Positions 1-11,026 of a stretch of 64,000 nucleotides of DNA are shown in pieces (the stretch's first letter is position 1; every line of letters starts with the position of its first letter). Below the pieces are notes generated by a model. The model had not been told where the DNA came from. It did no database searches and was given only the letters and a program-made list of their open reading frames with translations. Made by a program: the position numbers and the translations under genes. The stretch comes from Pegoplata infirma (Eukaryota; Arthropoda; Insecta; Diptera; Anthomyiidae). The stretch lies in NCBI GenBank assembly GCA_963921195.1, contig OY992536.1:108464778-108528777 (forward strand), in the 5' to 3' direction.

Positions 1-180
1 TTTCTATATTTCCGTAAAAAGTACTTTTTTAGAAAAAAGAACTTTCTTAGAAAAAGAAGCACTTTTTTGGTAAAATAGTATTTTTTCATAAAAGTACTGT
101 AGAGCCATTAAGAAAAAACGTACTTTTTTTAGGAAAAAAGTACTTATTTAGAAAACATGGTACTTTTTTTCCTAAAAGAC
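1..180. repeat. A/T-rich degenerate short repeat
   Basis: A run of imperfect units around a core like AAAAAAGTACTTTTTT, which is nearly palindromic and recurs at irregular spacing. It has no coding potential. It ends just before the inverted-repeat element at 186. Confidence 0.6.
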
Positions 181-185
181 GATTT

Positions 186-632
186 TAAGGTTGGGGTGTC
201 TCGGCTTATCGGCCATATCAGTGATTCAAAATTTCGTTGTCCCCTTATGAAACAATGTGGACCTCTGGGAAAATTTCGATAACTCCCGAACTAATAGGAA
301 TATCTTCTAGAGCAAAAATACGTGTCGACTTAAATTTAATAAAGATTATTTCATATTCATATGGACATCGTAGGTCAATGGCTTCATATAAATACCCCCC
401 AAAATTTACACATTTTCATGAAAAAAGTTTTTAACGAAGCCAAACGTTTACAAGGTTATGCCACCGTTGGATAGGCATTAAAAAAACCTTTCTTCTCATA
501 TGTAAACATCATAAAGTTTCTTCGAAAGAAATGGCTGAAAATCCAAAAAACGATTTTTTCGCCATTTTTTAACCCATGTTTTGTACCCCTAAATCCGCGA
601 TATGGCCGATAAGCCGAGACACCCCAACCTTA
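186..632. mobile_element. 447-bp inverted-repeat element (MITE-like)
   Basis: Perfect 34-bp terminal inverted repeats lie at 186-219 and 599-632; the outer part reads TAAGGTTGGGGTGTCTCGGC. The interior has no long open frame. I cannot identify a flanking target duplication, so the superfamily is unassigned. The perfect arms argue for a fairly young copy. Confidence 0.75.
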
Positions 633-639
633 GAATTGT

Positions 640-909
640 CTCTTTTATATATATTTTACGTTTCATGCAAATCGGTTCATAAGGGTTGAGATACTTCCCT
701 TGTTAGTCTGTAAGGAATTTTGTTCCATTGACTAATAAACAAATAATAATAATAATTTTCTGGTCTATTCGACGAGACCTTCAACATACACTAGGTCATT
801 TGAAAAGTTAATTGTTAGTTTTATTTTTTTTTGTAGCACAGTGTTATTTATGAAATCAATATGGTTTTTGCAAACCTACATTCAATTTATTTTATCTCAT
901 TATTTCCAG
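640..909. other. AT-rich sequence upstream of an exon
   Basis: No gene or clear repeat is visible. It ends in a pyrimidine-rich tract and an AG at 908-909, the acceptor of the following exon, so it is probably intronic. Confidence 0.5.
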
Positions 910-2257
910 AATACCTATTCGCACAACATTTACATCAACTGAAAGATTACGTAAATCATTATCCTTTAACGATTTACATTCATTAACGGATCCAACAGAA
1001 CTTACTGAACTCAGAAAGAAAAATAAAACTTTAGAAAAATTATCATATAAAGGAAATGAGAATGCTTTTCAGGATCCAAGTAAATTAAGTAATTATTTTA
1101 AAGTAAAATCAAAATATGAAATAACAGGGTAAATATAAATTGCATATCAAATGTAAAAAGGATTAACAATAAAAAAATGTTTTAATAAATTTAGGGATAT
1201 ACCAAAAATAACTGTTGATACGCCTAGTACTGAAGATATGACCGATCGAATATACAGTGGGAAGAAATTTAAAAAGAAGAAAGATAAAAATGAAGATTAC
1301 AAAGTACCATTTACAGTTTTTGATTTAGATGCTAAAAATTCAGAGGAATCTGCAAAGGTATAAATTTAACTTAAAATAAATATTACAAGAGAACTTCAAA
1401 TAAAAAATAAAAATACATATCAACAGCATTCCTCGCCATCTCCGGTACACCCAGTTGCTAGACCAAATCTGGCTGCTACTTTAAGAGCCGAAAGTGCCAA
1501 AAAGAAAGTTAAAGAACTTAAAAATAACTGTACTTATCATGACACTACACCACAAGTTGATTGGGAGGTGCGTAAAACACCAGCCTGGAAAACCTTATCT
1601 TTAAAGTAAGTTCAAAATTATTTTACAAATCATCAAACTCAATAGTTAATGCAATTTTTATTATCCCACAGTGAAACCCATAAAGATATACTTCAATTAA
1701 GATTAGCTACTCGAAAAGCTGAACAAGCTCTACAGCAACGTGAATATGAACTTAATATGGAAATAATGCGACAACGTGTTAAATCAGCTCCACTGTTATT
1801 GGAAGGTCCTACATTTTGGGGTCCAAATGTAGGCAAATTAACCCACACATGCCAAAGAGAAGCCCGCCGACATATGTGTCAATCAAATCAACAACGTATA
1901 AAACGTAAAAAGAGTTCATCACGTAGTCAAAGCTGCAGACGTAGTTTATTTCAAAATTCTACTTCCGCATTAGATTATGATAATTTTGATCGTTCAGTAC
2001 ACACGTATCGCCAGCAGCAAGACTCAACTTGTATGTCTCAGAAATTGGCTACGCTACGTAAGATTTATGGTGGTAATAGTACAAAAACACAATCAAGATG
2101 TTCCAATCATAGTACAAATACTCAAAAATCGTCAAAAACTCATCATTGTAAAAATAAATCTAATAGTGAGACGAAATCAGTGAAACAAATTCAAAATTTA
2201 ACAATTGAAAATGATAGTGGCGATGAGTTGTCAAGTTTGGATAGAGCATTTTTGTAG
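910..2257 (+). CDS. Unrecognised basic coiled-coil-like protein, last four exons
   Basis: Four exons join in one frame: 910-1128, 1195-1357, 1427-1605 and 1672-2257 (TAG). Each intron is about 65-70 bp and has GT/AG ends, typical of fly genes. The 381 visible residues lack the N-terminus, which must lie upstream of this exon and probably outside the window. Early residues include RLRKSLSFNDLHSL. A central region is rich in Lys (KKFKKKKDK). A likely helical or coiled stretch (LRLATRKAEQALQQREYEL) is followed by RQRVKSAPLLLEGPTFWGP, then a Ser/Arg/Lys/Gln-rich tail. The helix followed by an R-V-x3-P-L-L-x-E motif loosely recalls the end of the FAM161 (UPF0564) ciliary family, but I would not assign it on that. 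The gene model is well supported and the function is unknown. The next gene downstream is on the other strand. Confidence 0.8.
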
Positions 2258-2311
2258 TTTAAATATACATTCAGAAATTTATAGATTAAAAATTGTAGTA
2301 ATTTATAATTA

Positions 2312-2317
2312 AATAAA
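2312..2317 (+). promoter_or_regulatory. Poly(A) signal AATAAA
   Basis: A canonical AATAAA lies 55 bases past the stop codon of the gene ending at 2257, in AT-rich sequence. The spacing fits a short fly 3'UTR. Confidence 0.6.
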
Positions 2318-2399
2318 ACAAAGTAATACTCTAGTAGCATTTACTCTTAATGGTTGAACCAAGGAAGATGTATAATTAGTCCATGGGTTGAACTACACT

Positions 2400-3070
2400 T
2401 TATGGAGGATACACGAAATATTGGTCTGAGAAAAAAAATGGCGATCACGAACAAAATATTACACAGATATGACAGTAACTTAACATACATAATTACTTGT
2501 TGTTGCTTCGAGAAGTTTGGTATTGCATTTTAGGGATATCGATTTAGCGGTTCAAAAGTTATAAACACATATAGGGGCATGTCACAGACTCAATTCAGTT
2601 CGGAAGTGGAAAAAGTGGTTTACTCTTAAAACGCAAAGCAAATATTTTTTTTCGGAATGAAACCACTTTTATGCAATTCAATTCCACTTTGATTTTTGAA
2701 AGTGATTTCATTCCGAAAAAAATAATATTCGTTTTGCGTTTTACAAGTAAACCACTTTTTTCAAATCCGAACGGAATCGAGTCTGTGACATGCCCCATAA
2801 GGACACCTCGAAAATAATCTACTTAACCTAAAATTACAAAATGTTTTAATTCAGCTGCTGGTTGATATATGTGAACAGAATTGGATACCGAAAGGTATTC
2901 AAATAATCACAAACATATTTTTTCGTGGATTTTTTTGTTTCCGCGAAAATATTTTTTTTAAATAGTTTTTTCTCAAAATAATTTATTTTACCAATTTTTT
3001 TTTGCGAAATTTGTTTTTCGCCCAAATTTTTTTTCGCGGAATTTTTTCTTCACTAAAATTTTTTTCAAAT
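2400..3070 (+). mobile_element. Mini-me-like repeat, subtype 2, interrupted
   Basis: Phrases such as GAAGTTTGGTATTG, a CGGTTCAAAAGTTAT-like run and GACACCTCGAAAA match the central part of the complete copy at 61374-61982 in the same order. The conserved core with (GTCY)n is missing, so the copy is truncated. It is split by the small element at 2574-2796. The low-complexity TTTTTT/GCGAAA tail to about 3070 also occurs in the intact copy. Confidence 0.6.
2574..2796. mobile_element. 223-bp foldback MITE with 3-bp target duplication
   Basis: The ends are GGGGCATGTCACAGACTC and its complement, and most of the element can fold into an imperfect hairpin. It is bounded by ATA (2571-2573 and 2797-2799). 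Related repeats elsewhere continue across this point without the insert, which supports the boundaries. A 3-bp duplication with a GGG-type end suggests a PIF/Harbinger-type parent, but this is inference. Confidence 0.75.
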
Positions 3071-3116
3071 AAAATTAATTGCACTTATCTTTTTTACATT
3101 GTAAATGTTATACATA

Positions 3117-3575
3117 CCCTGCAAAAAAAGTCATTACCACTTCTCAATGGAGTGCTTTAAAACTATAACAAATGTAATGAAATACAACAAAAATAACAAA
3201 AAACACAAGACAAAAACACACAAACAGTTTTTTCTACTCCAGAATACATAGATATTCAGCACTTAACTCATTACCTATCGCGACACCTCCATACAAATGT
3301 AAGTAGATATTCAGTAGATAAGAACTACTCGTGGAAGTAGTTGGAAGTTGTTTGAAAGCTCGGAGTACTTCTTATCTACTGAATATCTACTTACTTTTGC
3401 ATGGGAGTGTCGCGGAAGGTAATGAGTTATGTGCTGAATAACAACTTTTTACGGAGTATAAAAAACTGTTTGTGTGTTTTTTCTTGTGTTTTTTGTTATT
3501 TTTGTTGTATTTCATTACATTTGTTATAGTTTTAAAGTACTCCAAATAGAAGTACTCCGCACTTTTTTTGCTGGG
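3117..3575. mobile_element. 459-bp foldback MITE flanked by TA
   Basis: The ends read CCC(T/A)GCAAAAAAAGT in opposite orientation, with TA immediately outside (3115-3116 and 3576-3577). Long internal arms (AAACACACAAACAG and related) are mirror images. TA flanks suggest Tc1/mariner-type mobilisation. The A-rich terminus resembles those of the elements at 8131, 13637, 40308 and 56107. Confidence 0.7.
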
Positions 3576-3579
3576 TACA

Positions 3580-4940
3580 TTTGGTAAGGCCGAGTTTTTA
3601 CTTGTTAAGTTATGTGGAATGTACTAAAATTTTCGAGGTGTCTTTACATTGTCGTTCATACCTTTTGAAACGATGAACCGTTATCGTTCAACAACAACAA
3701 CAAGATATAAGTAAAGTGTACAAAAAGTTAAATTTTACTCATAAAAAGCGATGATAACCCAAAAAACCAAATTATACCGTTATGATATCGAAAACGATAT
3801 TGTTTTCGTTCTTAATATACCCTTCCTTATATATATAAAAATATGCTATCGTTTTCGCTATCGATAATTCCGATCATAACGATAGTAAAATCGCCATTTT
3901 CCTGAATTTATCAAAAACTTTCGTTATTCCAGGCTATAGCGATATCGTTTCGATATGAAAAAGTGATAACGTTTTCGCTATCGAAATTTCCATGAATGAC
4001 GATTACAAAACCGCCTAAAATTCGAAAATGGTACCATAATTTTATTTTAAGGTGATACCGTAATCGGTATCATACAGGTGATTCTATTTTCGCCATAACT
4101 TATCGTTATTTGGTTGATTGGGAAAATTATTGCAAAAAACTTTAAAAAAAAATGGTAAAAACAAATTTCTAAAAAAATGTTGTAAAAAATATGTAAAAGA
4201 AAATAACTTTGACATAAAAAAATTTGTGGTGAAGTAAAATTTTTATGTGAAATAAAATTTTTAGGCAAAAAAAAATGTTTCAATGAAAAAAAATCCGCGA
4301 ATTTTCGGTGGCGGCTGAAGAGAAAACATTTTGCTTCTCTGGTGTCCACCTGTATCTGAACTAAAGCATTTTTAGGTTATGTGGAATATATTAAAATGTT
4401 CAATGTCTTCTTACGTTTTTGTTTATAACTCTTTAACCCAAAAACTGATATCGTTCAAATTCAATACTATATCCAGTATTTTATATCAAGTCATCTCCCT
4501 GCCATGTTTTTATCGCGATCGCCATTTTAAGAGGGACATCGCTAGATCGACTTAAAATTAATCAAGCATCACGATATTTCGAAGAGTTACATATGAAATG
4601 ACAATTTAAATATACATTCTCTAAGTGGAGGGTATAAATATCCCAATACGTATTAAAAAACATTTTCACAAAAACCAAAGGGTAAAACCCCTACTAAGCA
4701 AAATAAACTTATTTTTTAGGTTATGGGGAATCGATGTGAAATTACTATTTTCCTCAAAATTTTGGTATTCTTGAAATAACAAACGTTCTGGAGTATAAAT
4801 TTAAGGTCTAATAGTGAAAAACCGGTATTTCCAAAGACAGGTTGGCGGACTTTAAATCGATCGAGGATAAACCATATGCTTTTTGGGTTCTTAAACCAAT
4901 ATTTCGATGTATTCCATACGAATCATAAATATATTTGTAA
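3580..4940. repeat. Dispersed repeat mosaic, including a GATATCG-rich unit
   Basis: Pieces of mini-me-like subtype 2 in reverse orientation lie near 3580-3720 and 4360-4560. About 3760-4010 is a block rich in CGATAACGATATCGTTTTCG-like words that recurs at 38320-38580. No open frame of interest is present. Confidence 0.55.
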
Positions 4941-4945
4941 ATTAT

Positions 4946-5163
4946 TGTTTCTGTAAAGACAGTTGAGCTCAGGCTCTAATTATAATTATGTATTATAATT
5001 TTTTTTTTTGATTTGTTATACATATATGGTTTTGAATTGAGAAAAGTGTGAAAGAAAAATTTTAATTTTTCTAAAAATTTAAGACATCCTGGTTTGTTTC
5101 TTACTAGTTTCATATTATCCAGCTATAATAATCTTCAGAAAAACTTTTAATGTCAAATTTATT
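4946..5163 (+). repeat. About 215-bp dispersed repeat, copy 1
   Basis: The block from CTGTAAAGACAGT through CTTTTAATGTCAAATTTATT recurs almost unchanged, in the same orientation, at 38694-38901. The high similarity over some 210 bp shows recent dispersal. No termini or coding content are seen. Confidence 0.75.
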
Positions 5164-5204
5164 CAGTTAATAGTCAATAGAACTCTATATCTGAAAATTA
5201 TTAA

Positions 5205-5310
5205 CAGATCGCAGCCGACAAGGATTGAACCCATCATCATCTGTAATACTTTGCTATTAACCGCTTGTAACGTACAATCACTCTAGACCGATACGCCAAG
5301 TAGGCTGTTA
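5205..5310 (-). repeat. tRNA-like sequence, probable SINE head
   Basis: On the minus strand a GGGTTCAATCC run resembles an RNA polymerase III B box, with an A-box-like segment upstream. It does not fold as a full tRNA and I could not define a tail or duplication. Confidence 0.35.
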
Positions 5311-5319
5311 AGCAAGTAT

Positions 5320-5840
5320 CAACTAAATCTGATTTGTTCAATTCGAGTGTGGTTGTTGCTGTTGTTTTTTCTAACAGAAGAGTTGTTATTGTTATTTTGT
5401 GTAAACAAACTTTTATTTTTAGTAATCATTATTCTTCTTCCTCTCCTTCATCAATTCTGATCTAAGTACTTATTTTGCAAGCATTTGTTTACTTAATAAT
5501 ATGTGTTTTCAGAAGATTGAAGGTTTAAACTCCTCGACCTCCTTAAGCCCATATAATATCTGTTTTTCTTTAAGTTTTCAAGCAACTTGAAAATTTCGAT
5601 AAGTTCAAAATCGCTTACTTCGATTACTAACATGTTTAAAACTTACCGATATCGAAAAATTCTGGATTTGGCTTCTGTAATTTAAAAGGGATTTATGATT
5701 GTAAAACAATTAACATTCCCCAAACAAAATATTGTTTTTGTGGGGAGTATAACATAGTTTTTCATTGTTCTTATTCGCAACACTTTTGCAAAAAATTATT
5801 GGGTATGTATGAAAAATATTTCTGCAGTTCCATGAATTAC
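5320..5840. other. AT-rich intergenic sequence
   Basis: No gene, clear repeat boundary or RNA structure is seen. The part nearest 5840 should contain the 3'UTR of the minus-strand gene that ends at 5843. Confidence 0.4.
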
Positions 5841-5842
5841 AT

Positions 5843-6782
5843 TTATTTGGCTTTAATTTGAAGAGATTCAAAATCATTAACTATAGTAAACTCAAATTTG
5901 TCATCATCGGTTAATGGAGCGTTACCCGGCCTAGAAAGGATAGCCGTTTGATAACCAGCTAAACGTGCAGCTTCCGCTTCTAAAAAACAATAATTAAAAG
6001 TATTTATAAAAAACAATAATCTCAATTAGATTTAGTGCATACAAAATACCTTTAACTACATCTGTTAGGAACAATATATCTTGAGGTTCGATATTTAAAG
6101 CTTGAGCAATATTTACATACGATTGTGTTTCCTGTTTATGACCACTAGTAGTATCAAAATGATTAGATATAAAAGGCAAGAGATTCCCTAATTCAGTTTG
6201 TCCAAAAAGTAATTGTTGCGCTTTAATGCTGCCACTAGAGTATATAGCCAGTGGGATGCCAGCATCCTGCCAACGTTTAAATGCATCAGGGACATCAGAA
6301 TAAATACTGTATGGGAAGTTTAATTAAAAATACCATAATACGAATCAATAATGTACTTACTGCCCCTTTATAACTCCACTTTTATAACCCTCAGCCCATA
6401 TTAAACCTTGCAGGTTCTTTAGCGGTCCCAATTTTAAATCCTTGTCTATCAGGTAATTAACAAATTTACCAATTTCTACTACATCCACTGCCCCATTATG
6501 GACTATCGGTAAGCCTTTATTAAACTCTTTGAATTGTGGCAAAGCCATTAGATCACGCATTATCTGTTGAGTTTCTTCTGTTGAGTAGGTATCTTGCATA
6601 TATTTTTCGGCATGTTGTTTGGCATATGGAAACAAAACATCCTGTTGTTTAAACAAAATAATTAAAATATGTTAGGGAAATATCAAGTAAAATTTGTTAA
6701 AATTGTATACCTTAACAAAACTTATAGAGGTTGTGGTTCCCTCTATATCAGTTAATATTAATTTTACCGTGTATTCACACAT
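5843..6782 (-). CDS. Enoph: Enolase-phosphatase E1, complete, four exons
   Basis: Exons in transcript order are 6711-6782, 6361-6641, 6050-6306 and 5843-5979, all with GT/AG ends, giving 248 residues; this is near the ~250-260 usual for animal homologues. The enzyme is a HAD-superfamily phosphatase/enolase of the methionine salvage pathway. It converts 2,3-diketo-5-methylthiopentyl-1-phosphate to the acireductone that the dioxygenase uses next. The first exon carries the catalytic HAD motif DIEGTT (Asp12, Glu14). Motif II lies in IYSSGS (about 139-144), with KAQQLLFG following. The SNHFDTTSGHKQE stretch (165-177) and the acidic LTDVVKE (198-204) complete the active-site set. The C-terminus has the family's ARLAGYQTAILSRPGNAPL. 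No frameshift or missing catalytic residue is seen, so it should be functional. The start is the only Met before the HAD motif. Confidence 0.95.
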
Positions 6783-6789
6783 TTTATGA

Positions 6790-7195
6790 TTTTAATTCAA
6801 AAAGTAATTTATTTGAAACAACAAAATGTAATAAAACTGATAAGAAAATATTTATAGGCGATACTACATTTAAATATAGTGTAATTACGGCTTTTACAGC
6901 TGGCTTCAGAAAACGGTAAAAATAAGAAATCGCTTAAAATATTTGGGCACTTCACGATCTTGGGCAATTTAAAATTTTCGGGACTTATAAAATCCCGGTA
7001 TTTTTAAAAAAACTATAACACTGAATTTTTTTACTAAAAAAATCTGATTTGGATGAATTGAAATGTAACTTATTAAAATAAAATTTAAAAATGTTACTAA
7101 CTATTTTGGAAAGTGGCCCTTTCAATGCACGTTTTAGTGATGTTGTATGGAAATATTTGAATTGTAGGACTAATATATAATAATAGTTTTGATCA
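6790..7195. other. Upstream region of the enolase-phosphatase gene
   Basis: AT-rich sequence that should hold the 5'UTR and promoter of the minus-strand gene starting at 6782. I see no certain TATA or initiator. The short open frame at 6731-6919 is not convincing. Confidence 0.4.
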
Positions 7196-7199
7196 CATG

Positions 7200-7400
7200 A
7201 TCAATTATTTTTATTTATTCTTTCTTTTTATTTACAACTCATTTTTAATAACTTCAACCTAACCGAGAACTGGTAACAATGACCGTCGTCTCGTTGTAGC
7301 GAAAAAACCAAGGGTTCTGGTGGGAATCGAACCCACGACCCCGATGTTCAAAGGCTAGCACGCTACCAACTAGCCTACGGGGCCCCCAAGCGATCCAAGC
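7200..7400 (-). mobile_element. tRNA-derived SINE (pseudo-tRNA head)
   Basis: On the minus strand 7318-7390 resembles a tRNA: an A box near TAGGCTAGTTGG, a 5-bp T-arm and a perfect B box GGTTCGATTCC. The acceptor arm pairs at only about four of seven positions and no proper anticodon stem forms, so it is not a working tRNA. The following sequence down to about 7200 is non-tRNA and ends A/T-rich, as in a SINE. No target duplication was found, so the limits are approximate. Confidence 0.5.
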
Positions 7401-7439
7401 CACCCTAGTGAGAAGGTTGTTCACATCCCTTAATTGTGG

Positions 7440-8030
7440 AACTTCTAAAGTGGTAATTGATTGATATGAGAGAGTAAAATCTTGAATGGTTATAAAATGA
7501 AGGTGTTTAATTTACAAAAAAAATTGTAGGACTAAACGACCCCTAAAGATACGAAATGGAGGGTAAATATGTTATAGGAAAAGAATCGCCATCAAATTTT
7601 ACCTAAGAAAGTACTAACGTTATCAACGTAAGCAGCAGCTTTAATTTTTTCTTACTCCATACGCTTTTGAAAACAAATATGTAATGGATTAAAAACTTCA
7701 GTTGGCCATAAAACCCCTTTAAGTGTTTTGTCTACTAATAGTATACTTTCATTTCGGTCTAAACATACTAAATCGTGTTGCACAGTCTTATATTTTGTTG
7801 CTTTCAACTATTTTAAGTACAAATTTTCATAAAATCTGACAAATAAAAATAAATGAGTTGAATAAATGGATGAGGTGAAATTAAGATTACTAGCGGCTGA
7901 ACTGTTATTGTTATAATTGTACATCGCTCTGTAGAAAACTATTAATATGCAATGCAAGCAGTAATGAATAGAAACACGAATATTTATCCAACACATATCT
8001 AAGCAATGCAGTGATGTCTAGAGTGCCATC
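7440..8030. other. AT-rich intergenic sequence
   Basis: No supported gene, repeat unit or RNA. Short open frames here lack coding character. Confidence 0.4.
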
Positions 8031-8034
8031 CTAC

Positions 8035-8090
8035 CAGTATTGTTAATGGTATGAAAAAATATTCGTGGTTCGATTCCGGACTGGGTATTG
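8035..8090 (+). repeat. tRNA-like B-box sequence
   Basis: A perfect B box GGTTCGATTCC lies at 8067-8077, preceded by an A-box-like GTCTAGAGTGCC near 8016. No complete cloverleaf forms. It is probably a short SINE remnant, distinct from that at 7200. Confidence 0.35.
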
Positions 8091-8130
8091 ATATTAATAA
8101 AAAATTCACATATTACAAAAACAATTACTA

Positions 8131-9141
8131 CACGCAAAAAAATCCCGTGTGTAAAATTATGCAATCATGCTTGGTAATTTTTTTTTTTCTATAGAGTTTT
8201 AACATTTTTCGCAAGCCTTGTTTTGTTTTCCTCTGTCAAAGCTAAAATTTCATATTTATGTTGCTACCAAATATTACCAAGTTTGCTTGGCACATTGCAA
8301 GTACTTTTAAACATTATGCAAAACGACTTGTTTATTATTGCCCGCTATTAAATTGATTTATTTTTGTAAAAACTTGGTAAATTTTTGCATGGGCGTGTAA
8401 AAGTGACCTAATACAGTAAGAAAAAAAATTGCAGTTCATTTAAACTAGTTCAATTGAACTAGTTCGTTCAACAACTCTAGTTTCAAGCGTCTATCCAAAT
8501 GAGCGTGTGAAGAAAAAAACTATGTACATATATAAACAAAAATACATTTCGACAAGGTTAGTATAAAATTAATTTGTTAACTTTTGTTTGCTATTTGGTT
8601 TTGTTAAAATTGTTTTTTTTTTCAGGTTTACGACTTTTTACGGCCGATGGAAGATGCAGTTTATACGGGATTCACACTTGCTGTTTTGAAGTGTTTAAGA
8701 GTGAGATGTTTAAAAAAGTCTTTGTTCCGTGTCCATTACGTTTTTATTCTGTTCCTGGTGTTTTGTTCAACAACTTGCGCAAGTGTGAATGCCATATTAA
8801 ATATGTAAGTTTTGTGTTTATTGTATTTAATTGTATTGTATTTAATTTTAGTTATATTAAATAAATAATAAAAAAAAAAATATTACTAAATTTGTTTCAT
8901 TTTTTATACAAAACAAAATTGATTATATTTATTAAGCATTAACGTTTTTTTTTAATAAGACATGAATGGCAATATTTGCCAAGCATTTTTGGGCAAATAT
9001 AGTTAAAATTTTGTTTACTGGGATGTTCCTAAGCGTTTTGGCAAAATATCAAAATATATTGTTTAATGGGATTCCTCCCTATCTGCTTGGTAAAATTGGA
9101 GCATTTTATTATGAAATCGCACCCAAGTTTTTTTTTGCGTG
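8131..9141. mobile_element. About 1-kb TA-flanked element, CACGCAAAAAAA ends
   Basis: The ends CACGCAAAAAAA and TTTTTTTTTGCGTG face each other with TA outside (8129-8130 and 9142-9143). Inner words containing CTTGG/CCAAG occur near both ends. It contains the smaller element at 8669-8799, so part of its length is a later insertion. The 74-residue frame at 8966-9190 runs across its right end and is not a gene. Confidence 0.5.
8669..8799. mobile_element. About 130-bp MITE, copy 1
   Basis: The ends are ATTCACACTTGC and GCAAGTGTGAAT. The interior matches the copy at 47127-47262 nearly base for base, and a tail fragment occurs at 59978-60012. The 96-residue frame at 8574-8864 is an accident of this repeat. 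Confidence 0.75.
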
Positions 9142-9371
9142 TATTAACGAAACAAACTGGCATTTAGATCCTAATGATGAAGACAGTTAATTGGAACTAT
9201 CCGAAGCCGGTATAGGAATACCAGAAATATCTATAGCTTTTAGAAATTAAATTTTTTACATTTTTCAACTCAAACAAATAGAATTAGAGCCCGTGCTCGA
9301 TCTGTACTAACAGAAAAATCAACAAAAAAAAATATTTAAGTTCATATTAACCTTATTTTTTTAACATATGG

Positions 9372-9492
9372 CCTAATTTTGCAAAACGCAAGGCGCCGCG
9401 TTGTCAAAATTTCAATACATTTTGTTGTTGTAACAAAAACAAATTACACAGAAATTTTGACAACGCGGCGCGTTGCGTTTTACAAAATTAGG
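9372..9492. mobile_element. About 120-bp hairpin MITE
   Basis: The ends CCTAATTTTGCAAAACGCAA and TTGCGTTTTACAAAATTAGG are complementary, and the pairing continues inward (GCGCCGCGTTGTCAAAATTT against its mirror). The short loop contains GTTGTTGTAACAAAAAC. No duplication is clear. Confidence 0.7.
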
Positions 9493-9724
9493 GGGGTTTG
9501 GAAATAAAAAATTCCCAAATCCGACACTGTTGCCAACTTGGAGGTTTTCCCGCTAAATCTAGAGCATTTTGTTTCGATTTCGCAGGAAAAAATTGGTTTT
9601 AGCGGGAACGGTGTTGTAGCTGAAAATCTAGCGCCTTTTGTTTGGATTTAGCAGGGGAACACGTATTCCTAAAACACTCAAATGAATTCCACAAACAGAA
9701 AATTTGCGTGTGAAAAATAATTTG

Positions 9725-10455
9725 CACCCAAAAAATTTCCCAGTTACTGGCTACTAAGAATTTAACTAAATCCCAGTTGAAATACACCTAACTGAGCCCC
9801 AGTTGTTTTCACTCGGTTGATTGTAACTAATTTTATAAACAATTTTGAATTTAACTGAATTTCCAGTTAAAGGCAACAGCATATTAATTAAATTTGTGAA
9901 ATCGTTGAAAATAGTTGGTAATAACTGGTCAATAAATAAAAATTGTCAATAGGGACTACATTTTATTTTTTTTTTAATTTTACCATTAAAGAAAAGATTT
10001 TTATTTTTAGCACAATTTTATTTTAAGATTTTATTTAAATTCATTACACTTCACCAACCAAAAACTACCACCAACTGAACAAATATGAATATCACATTTT
10101 CAGGACACCAAATCCTCGACTTCTTAACTCCTTTACAGGTTGCAATCATATTTCCATTTATTCTCCATCTGAAAAAATATTATTAGTTATTTTTTTATTA
10201 AAGGAAGACACAAATTAGCAAATAAAACTTACCATTACAAAATTTAAATCCGTTTTTGGTTTTTTATTTTTATAAAATGATGTTGAGTTTTGAAATTTGT
10301 AAACAAATAAATAAAATTTTATTAACAGGGTAACTGATAGATTGTTTTTATTAACTAAAAACCCAGTTGTTCGTAACCAGCCCAGTTATTTTAAATTTAT
10401 TTCAAATCAACTGAGGATTTTCGTAACTATCTAACTGGGAAATTTTTTCGGTGTG
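9725..10455. mobile_element. About 730-bp element with AAAAAATTTCCCAGTTA ends
   Basis: CACCCAAAAAATTTCCCAGTT on the left mirrors AACTGGGAAATTTTTTCGGTG on the right, with many internal CCCAGTT/AACTGGG words. It sits inside a larger repetitive tract (about 9520-11855) whose outer parts share CACTGTTGCCAA-type sequence in opposite orientation. There is no coding content. Confidence 0.6.
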
Positions 10456-10697
10456 GTGTTTTTTTTTTATAATTTTTCTTTTTTTTTTCAATAAAAAACG
10501 CCAAGTTTGTCGATTTCATCGCTTTTTTTCGTAATTTATCGAGAGAATTTTAAATTTTCCCAGCTAGTTTGTTTTTGCGGTTTCTAGCGCTTTTTTTAGT
10601 AAAAAGTCAAAAAAAAATTGGATTTTTTTTTTAATTTTTCTTTTTTTTTCAATCACAAACGCTAAGTTTGTTGGTTTTCAGCGCTATTTTTCGTAAT

Positions 10698-11026
10698 TTA
10701 AGCTAAGTAAGTTGTTCACCGGTGAAAAAAAATGTTTCGAAACATCAATTAATTTGTAGCGAAAATTTGACAGTCATATGTTTGGTTATGTTTTGCGCGT
10801 CAGAATACATAAAATAACTTTAAATAATATTTTTTGGTAAGTTATGTGATATTATTAATGTTTAAGCTAAGTAAGTTGTTCACCGGTGAAAAAAAATGTT
10901 TCGAAACATCAATTAATTTGTAGCGAAAATTTGACAGTCATATGCTTGGTTATGTTTTGCGCGTCAGAATACATAAAATAACTTTAAATAATATTTTTTT
11001 GGTAATTTATGTGATATAATTAATGT
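10698..11026 (+). repeat. Tandem duplication, 163-bp unit, two copies
   Basis: Units start at 10698 and 10861 with TTTAAGCTAAGTAAGTTGTT and are almost identical, including a small perfect palindrome TGTTTCGAAACA. Very few differences separate the copies, so the duplication is recent. Confidence 0.85.

Noticed and set aside
7318..7390. A tRNA gene on the minus strand
   Set aside because: The T-arm and B box are perfect, but the acceptor stem is only partly paired and no correct anticodon arm forms; a SINE head explains it better.
8574..8864. A 96-residue protein gene
   Set aside because: Its middle is the 130-bp MITE that recurs at 47127; the rest is hydrophobic AT-rich translation.
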